Assembly: GCA_041912175.1 (NCBI GenBank)
Contig: JAYRNN010000066.1
Coordinates: 1-11,241, forward strand
Direction of reading: 5' to 3'
Source of the DNA: CAZAGA01 sp041912175
GTDB lineage: Bacteria > Chloroflexota > Anaerolineae > Anaerolineales > UBA4823
DNA length: 11,241 nucleotides
This document shows positions 8,035 to 11,241 of the stretch, piece by piece; position 1 is the first letter of the stretch, and every line of letters begins with the position of its first letter. The notes beneath the pieces are model-generated. The model was not told where the DNA came from. It saw nothing but the letters and a program-made list of their open reading frames with translations, and ran no database searches. Made by a program: the position numbers and the translations under genes.

Positions 8035-8895
8035 ATGGGTAAGCTGGCTTTCCTCAGGGATTTCATTAAAGAAATTTTCAAGATCTGGGTCAGTGAAAAG
8101 CCCAACCAACTGGCGGCAGCACTGGCGTATTTTGGGATATTCTCATTTGCACCAGTAATTTATATCGCTTATCGATTTGCCGGTATATTTATTAACGAAG
8201 TGGCTGCGGGGGAGCGTTTATACGACCGCTTAGAGGCAGTCTTAGGAGCAGAAACAGCCGCGTATATCCAAGGAACAGTATCGGCTATTTCGGCTTCTGA
8301 TACAGGTGGGTCGGTGATCCTGTCGGCGATAAGCTTTATCGTGCTCCTGCTGGCTGCAATGGGGTTGTTTCTGCAACTCACCTATGTGCTGAATAGAATC
8401 TGGGGAGTCCCGCTGATACAGTCGGGGAAGAGAGTAGCGATCATCCGGCAACGGTTATTCGCATTTGTCATGGTCATTGCCCTAGGACTGATGGTCATTC
8501 TGGCTACCATGGTCAATGTGGTATTTGCCTGGCTTGGATCCATCGTTCCTGAACTCATTGGTGGAAGCACCTTGCTGTCTTTGCTCAACATCCTTGCTCT
8601 GCTGGGGATCATCATCCTGACAATTGGCTTCACTTATAAAGTTCTACCAGATGTAAAGCTTGCCTGGCGGGATGTATGGCCCGGCTCGGTGGCGGCAGCC
8701 TTCCTTATAGCGGTTGGGGGGCTGGTGATCGGATTATATTTCAGGTTGGGCGGCGTCAGCTCCGCCTTCAGTGCAGCCGGCGCGTTTGCTGTTTTGATGA
8801 TTGCGATGTATTACTTTGCGCAAATATTCTTATTTGGTGCAATCATTACCAGGGTCTATACTAAAAGGTTTGGCTCAATGCGGGACTCGGCTTAA
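8035..8895 (+). CDS. yihY: YihY/virulence factor BrkB family membrane protein
   Basis: A 286-residue inner-membrane protein of PF03631 (YihY/BrkB, formerly mislabelled ribonuclease BN). It shows about six hydrophobic helices and the family landmarks: 'QLAAALAYFGIFSFAP' near residues 25-40, 'LNRIWGV' after the third helix, 'YKVLPDVKLAWRDVWPG' before the fifth, and 'GAFAVLMIAMYYFAQIFLFGA' as the last helix pair. Biochemical function is not established for the family; suggestions include transport and envelope roles. It is the last gene of the + strand run, 4 nt behind the SulP stop. No strong Rho-independent terminator follows; a 7-bp palindrome (8895-8901 with 8920-8926) overlaps the stop but has no T-run. 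Confidence 0.88.
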   Translation: MGKLAFLRDFIKEIFKIWVSEKPNQLAAALAYFGIFSFAPVIYIAYRFAGIFINEVAAGERLYDRLEAVLGAETAAYIQGTVSAISASDTGGSVILSAISFIVLLLAAMGLFLQLTYVLNRIWGVPLIQSGKRVAIIRQRLFAFVMVIALGLMVILATMVNVVFAWLGSIVPELIGGSTLLSLLNILALLGIIILTIGFTYKVLPDVKLAWRDVWPGSVAAAFLIAVGGLVIGLYFRLGGVSSAFSAAGAFAVLMIAMYYFAQIFLFGAIITRVYTKRFGSMRDSA

Positions 8896-8926
8896 TCCAC
8901 CACATTCGTCTTCTGGATAGGTGGAT
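8895..8926 (+). repeat. Inverted repeat at the end of the operon
   Basis: ATCCACC (8895-8901) pairs perfectly with GGTGGAT (8920-8926) across an 18-nt loop, starting on the last base of the yihY stop codon. No T-tract follows, so it is at best a weak or protein-dependent transcript end. Confidence 0.35.
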
Positions 8927-8950
8927 CATGACCTGATCTTCCCATTCCAA

Positions 8951-9039
8951 CGCAATGCAGGGTGAGGCGACGAAGCATTCTCCCCATGATGAGGCAGAGA
9001 TTGCTTCACCCGGCAAAGAGCGCCGGGTTCGCAATGACG
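8951..9039. repeat. REP-like interspersed palindromic element
   Basis: On the minus strand this reads with GTCATTGCGA at one end, GAAGCAATCTC in the middle and GCTTCGTCGCCTCACCC near the other end, a pattern I recognise from dispersed intergenic palindromes of many environmental bacteria. It has two internal hairpins: GAAGCATTCTC (8972-8982) against GAGATTGCTTC (8997-9007) with one mismatch, and a perfect 7-bp stem 9008-9014 / 9022-9028. The heptamer CGCAATG occurs at both ends (8951-8957 and 9030-9036). It fills the gap between yihY and the convergent tRNA gene, where it may help separate or end the two transcripts. Confidence 0.65.
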
Positions 9040-9058
9040 CCATACCGCCAGATATAGG

Positions 9059-9131
9059 CGCCCCCGGCGGGATTCGAACCCACAACCGTCTGATCCGAAG
9101 TCAGGCGCTCTGTCCATTGAGCTACGGGGGC
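9059..9131 (-). tRNA. trnR-UCG: tRNA-Arg (anticodon TCG)
   Basis: Read on the minus strand, 73 nt fold into a full cloverleaf: acceptor GCCCCCG with CGGGGGC, D arm GCTC/GAGC, anticodon loop CTTCGGA with anticodon TCG (plus-strand 9096-9098), variable loop CGGTT, and T arm GTGGG-TTCGAAT-CCCGC. The D loop has an A where the arginine identity base A20 is expected. The discriminator base is G and the CCA end is not encoded (the next bases are CCT), so CCA is added after transcription. One pair of the anticodon stem (27-43) is a C/A mismatch. It decodes CGA, and by wobble possibly other CGN codons. Confidence 0.95.
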
Positions 9132-9640
9132 GATTTTGTACATCTGACTCGTCAAATCTACGAGTTAGATGCCCTATTTTTGCCTGAAACCAACCGGGGA
9201 GGTCGACGAATCAGATGCTCCCCATCTGGACATTCGCTGGAGTGAATTATACCTTACCCCAAATATTGTTTTATCTATACCCAGAATGCAAATCCTGACT
9301 TACTTTCCAACGCTCTGTGCAATATTATACTACGATAATAATACTCCTCGGGAAGATCGATAATTATGCTTTCTGCGAGAATTGCTTTGATTTCCTGGAC
9401 TTTCCAGGAGACTAAAGGTTCATCCTGTAACCCATTCCCCGTCAGGCTGTGAGCGCGCAGCGAATCCGACCAACAGGCAGCGGAAATGGTAAGCAATAAG
9501 CAGAACCGTTACTCTTATACCTGTGCACGTCAGCAGCATTATCCGGGAATCCCCGAAACGCAAGCCGGTCATCTAACGGTGGGGATCCAAAATCGTAAAT
9601 AAACATGCCGATAAACAAATGAAAGGAGGTCGACTCTAGT
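9132..9640. other. About 500 bp without a convincing gene
   Basis: No reading frame here has a good start, a ribosome site and a recognisable product. It holds the hairpin at 9141-9171, a smaller hairpin CAGATG/CATCTG (9212-9217 with 9223-9228), a perfect 7-bp hairpin TCCTGGA/TCCAGGA (9393-9399 with 9403-9409), and an AT-rich patch near 9320-9370. On the minus strand a consensus TATAAT lies at 9246-9251, about 115 bp before the tRNA, without a matching -35. The DNA is less GC-rich than the operon, which suits an accessory junction beside a tRNA gene. Confidence 0.5.
9141..9171. repeat. Strong hairpin immediately upstream of the tRNA gene
   Basis: CATCTGACTCGT (9141-9152) and ACGAGTTAGATG (9160-9171) form a 12-bp stem with one G/T position and a 7-nt loop. 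It ends 9 nt from the 5' end of the minus-strand tRNA, so it would lie in the 5' leader of the precursor. On the + strand it is followed by CCCTATTTTT, which is only loosely terminator-like. Confidence 0.6.
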
Positions 9641-9850
9641 TAGTATCTTTATGGAACGTCTCATCCTCCAGCGGCTACCGACGCCCTACCGCTGGAAGCA
9701 CGTGTCCTGGGGGGTTCGGTTGCTCCCCCAGGCTGTTGGCCTCAGCTCAAGCAACCCTAGCCATTATTTTGGCTCTCCCGGAAGGGAGTGCAGCCGGAAG
9801 GCTGCCCGAACGAGGTCTGGCGTCTCGAAAGCAGTTGAGATTAGATAATA
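9641..9850 (+). ncRNA. Candidate large structured RNA with two pseudoknots upstream of an integrase
   Basis: Pairings found by eye: a closing helix 9641-9648 with 9843-9850 (7 of 8 pairs), continued by TCTCA 9659-9663 with TGAGA 9836-9840; hairpin A, 8 bp (9667-9674 with 9689-9696); hairpin B, 8 bp (9706-9713 with 9725-9732); hairpin D AGCC/GGCT (9759-9762 with 9771-9774); and two consecutive GGAA-tetraloop hairpins (9775-9779/9784-9788 and 9790-9795/9800-9805). The loop of A holds GACGCC (9680-9685), complementary to GGCGTC (9819-9824). The loop of B holds GTTCGG (9714-9719), complementary to CCGAAC (9806-9811). The two contacts are nested relative to each other, so both can form. I do not recognise a named class such as a classical riboswitch or a group I or II intron core. 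The short reading frame through this region is taken as spurious. Confidence 0.6.
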
Positions 9851-9856
9851 GGAAAC

Positions 9857-9889
9857 GTAGGGAAAACTCTACCCGGCAGGTGTACCTGC
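9857..9889 (+). promoter_or_regulatory. Two leader hairpins between the structured RNA and the integrase start
   Basis: GTAGGG (9857-9862) pairs with CTCTAC (9867-9872) over an AAAA loop, and GCAGG (9876-9880) pairs with CCTGC (9885-9889) over a TGTA loop. They separate the pseudoknotted core from the Shine-Dalgarno GGAGG at 9901-9905 and could modulate its access. Confidence 0.45.
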
Positions 9890-9911
9890 TGTTTCACCGT
9901 GGAGGAAAACC

Positions 9912-10220
9912 ATGAGTAAAAGAGGCAGTCTTGTTTACCAGATGCAACAAGCCCTGAAAGGCGTCTTTCGACCAGAGCGGAGGCGCTATCACGACAAGAA
10001 ATATGGACGGACTGGCATGATCCGTGGCATAGAGACGATGCAATGCATGGTCACAGACTCATGCCAGTTTGCACACTTTATCCAGAAACATTGGTCAGGG
10101 GCGCGATACCTGGAACAGGTCACCCCCGAGATGGCTCATCTGGATCGGATTATAGCTAACAACTCTCCCCAGGGATTGGTAAGCCCCTTTTTGTCAACCC
10201 AAAATTCGATGTATGGGTAA
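9912..10220 (+). pseudogene. Truncated tyrosine-recombinase-type integrase (N-terminal part only)
   Basis: The ATG at 9912 has a strong GGAGG (9901-9905) 6 nt ahead. The 102-residue product opens with 'MSKRGSLVYQMQQALKGVF' and continues with a helical core-binding (SAM-like) N-terminal domain ('MVTDSCQFAHFIQKHW', then 'ITPEM'-like 'VTPEMAHLDRIIANN'). This resembles the start of site-specific integrases of the lambda-type tyrosine recombinase family, which usually run 300 residues or more. After about residue 88 the similarity to that pattern fades and the frame stops. No Arg-His-Arg-Tyr catalytic domain occurs in any frame before the TPR gene. It should bind DNA at most and cannot recombine. 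Alternatively it is a short regulatory core-binding protein, but truncation is more likely. Confidence 0.6.
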
Positions 10221-10226
10221 TCCAGC

Positions 10227-10245
10227 TGATCACCGAGAGTGATCA
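10227..10245. repeat. Perfect 7-bp hairpin just after the integrase stop
   Basis: TGATCAC (10227-10233) and GTGATCA (10239-10245) form a perfect stem with a 5-nt loop, 6 nt past the stop. No T-tract follows. It could be a transcript end, a protein site, or a trace of the rearrangement that removed the rest of the integrase. Confidence 0.45.
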
Positions 10246-10311
10246 CAATACTGGTGATATCCCGGATATGTTTTGTTTGTTGGCTGAGGCTGTAATACTA
10301 AAGTTTATAAG

Positions 10312-10353
10312 TATAATTATCAACTGATAACTCATAATTGAATTTAGAGTTAT
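10312..10353 (+). promoter_or_regulatory. Possible promoter and operator ahead of the TPR gene
   Basis: A consensus TATAAT (10312-10317) lies in an AT-rich stretch without a clear -35. Just downstream is a perfect inverted repeat ATAACTC (10327-10333) / GAGTTAT (10347-10353) with a 13-nt spacer, placed where a repressor could block initiation. Only the repeat is certain; its role is inferred. Confidence 0.3.
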
Positions 10354-10390
10354 AGCCCTGATAAGCGCAAACCTGAGGGTAACGTTCTGT

Positions 10391-11241
10391 ATGGAAAACA
10401 AAAATAGAATACACCGACTGGAACAACAACTTGCCGAGTATGATGCAGTCACCAACACAGCGGAGAGGTATAAGAAGATTGACTTATTGAACGGATTCGC
10501 CTGGGAACTAAGTGATGCCGACACAAAGCGCGCCTACGCTTTGAGCGAAGAAGCTTTTTCAATGGCAGAATCTTCCGAGGAGAGTAGTCCACCATACCGG
10601 GCAGGTATGGCTTACAGCCTGCGCAATCTGGGATATCTCAACCAGCGATTGGGAAACTACACACTCGGCTTGACCCAATTGTTAAGTGCACTAGAAATAT
10701 TCGGAACACTACCGCTTGAAGAGGGTTTGGCGGATGTATATGATGGCATCGCCGGTATTTATGGGCAGATCGGAGACTTTCCCGAAGCACTCACAAACAT
10801 ACACAACCAGCTTGAGGTCGCCCAACGTATTGGCGATAAGCGGCGAATTGCGAATGCGTATAACAACTTGGCAAACATTTATTTTGAGACTGGTGATTAC
10901 GATAAGGGAATCGAATTATTTCGCGAGAATTTGAAAAACGCAGCCGAAATTGGAGATCAACGTATCATTTGCCTGTCCTACCTGAATCTGGCAGAAACAA
11001 ATTTTAGGGTTGGCAACTACGACAGCGCTTTGGAATACGTGTTATGCGGATTGCCCGTCTGTCAGAAATCTGGTTTTGAGCTTTTTGAGATATATGCCTT
11101 TGATATTCTTGGTAAAATCCAACTTAAGCTGGGTAATACAGAACAAGCGATTCAATATCACGAAAAAGCTTTAGCATTAACTGAGAAGCTAGGATCAGAA
11201 GTCACCGAATCTTTGATTTTGATCAATGTGGGACAGGCTTA
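10391..11241 (+). CDS. TPR-repeat protein, N-terminal part (3' end outside window)
   Basis: An open frame of 283 residues from ATG 10391 to the right edge; no stop is reached. A weak Shine-Dalgarno, GAGGG (10375-10379), lies 11 nt upstream. After a charged helical start (1-65) there are at least five tetratricopeptide units about 40 residues apart, with the typical G-Y/F and A-L positions: near 72-106 ('RNLGYLNQRLGNY'), 112-149, 152-189 ('NNLANIYFETGDYDKGIELF'), 191-228 and 231-268. The 40-residue spacing ending in 'IGD' is typical of TPR arrays in bacterial sensor proteins, where they often precede a GGDEF, adenylate cyclase or kinase domain, but no output domain is visible here. It is expected to be cytoplasmic (no signal peptide). 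Base composition is more AT-rich than in the operon, suggesting separate origin. Confidence 0.85.
   Translation, partial: MENKNRIHRLEQQLAEYDAVTNTAERYKKIDLLNGFAWELSDADTKRAYALSEEAFSMAESSEESSPPYRAGMAYSLRNLGYLNQRLGNYTLGLTQLLSALEIFGTLPLEEGLADVYDGIAGIYGQIGDFPEALTNIHNQLEVAQRIGDKRRIANAYNNLANIYFETGDYDKGIELFRENLKNAAEIGDQRIICLSYLNLAETNFRVGNYDSALEYVLCGLPVCQKSGFELFEIYAFDILGKIQLKLGNTEQAIQYHEKALALTEKLGSEVTESLILINVGQA

Noticed and set aside
9141..9181. Rho-independent terminator on the + strand (hairpin followed by CCCTATTTTT)
   Set aside because: The T-run starts several bases after the stem, and the only gene upstream on this strand ended about 245 bp earlier.
9246..9251. Consensus TATAAT on the minus strand as the tRNA promoter
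   Set aside because: No -35 element at 15-19 nt, and it lies about 115 bp from the mature tRNA; the hexamer alone is weak evidence in an AT-rich patch.
9275..9496. 73-codon minus-strand frame upstream of the tRNA
   Set aside because: It needs a TTG start with no ribosome site, and the product resembles nothing I know.
9198..9634. Direct repeat GGAGGTCGAC at 9198-9207 and 9625-9634, as possible attachment-site or target duplication
   Set aside because: Exact 10-nt repeats are expected by chance in a window of this size, and nothing mobile is exactly bounded by them.
9651..9848. 65-codon open frame on the + strand inside the structured RNA region
   Set aside because: It coincides with the paired RNA segments, its product has no recognisable pattern, and no ribosome site precedes it at a useful distance.
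9641..9911. Omega-RNA/HEARO-type guide RNA upstream of an IscB/IsrB nuclease
   Set aside because: The following protein begins like a tyrosine recombinase and has none of the IscB/IsrB N-terminal or HNH features.

Overview
The window looks like a piece of a Chloroflexota (Anaerolineae-like) chromosome. This is an inference from GC-rich, tightly overlapped genes, 40-residue TPR repeats, and a dispersed 'GTCATTGCGA / GAAGCAATCTC'-type palindromic repeat of the kind common in environmental bacterial genomes. No marker gene fixes the taxonomy.

Left part (1-8895), all on the + strand: one dense run that is probably an operon. It opens with the C-terminal tail of an unrecognised protein. Then come a ClC-type anion channel/transporter, an AI-2E family (PF01594) permease, a radical SAM anaerobic sulfatase-maturase-like enzyme with a SEC-C zinc tail, a collapsed diacylglycerol kinase pseudogene, a KtrA/TrkA-type RCK subunit, a KtrB/TrkH K+ channel subunit, a SulP/STAS anion transporter, and a YihY/BrkB-family membrane protein. 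Most junctions overlap or are separated by fewer than 20 nt. The theme is ion homeostasis: K+ uptake (KtrA/KtrB), anion movement (ClC, SulP) and several other polytopic membrane proteins, which suits osmotic, pH or salt adaptation. The maturase is the functional outsider.

Middle (8896-9640): after yihY there is a REP-like palindromic element, then a minus-strand tRNA-Arg(TCG) with a strong hairpin just upstream of its 5' end, then about 470 bp without a convincing gene.

Right part (9641-11241): an accessory-looking segment. A roughly 210-nt region folds on paper into a closed multibranch RNA with two independent, mutually compatible 6-bp loop contacts (pseudoknots) and two adjacent GGAA-tetraloop hairpins. 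Two more hairpins and a strong Shine-Dalgarno follow, leading into the N-terminal part of a tyrosine-recombinase-type integrase that stops after 102 residues with no catalytic domain. An AT-rich gap with a possible promoter and operator-like palindrome leads to a TPR-repeat protein that runs off the window. The structured RNA in front of the broken integrase is the strongest candidate for something undescribed. The out-of-frame diacylglycerol kinase remnant is the clearest case of gene decay.
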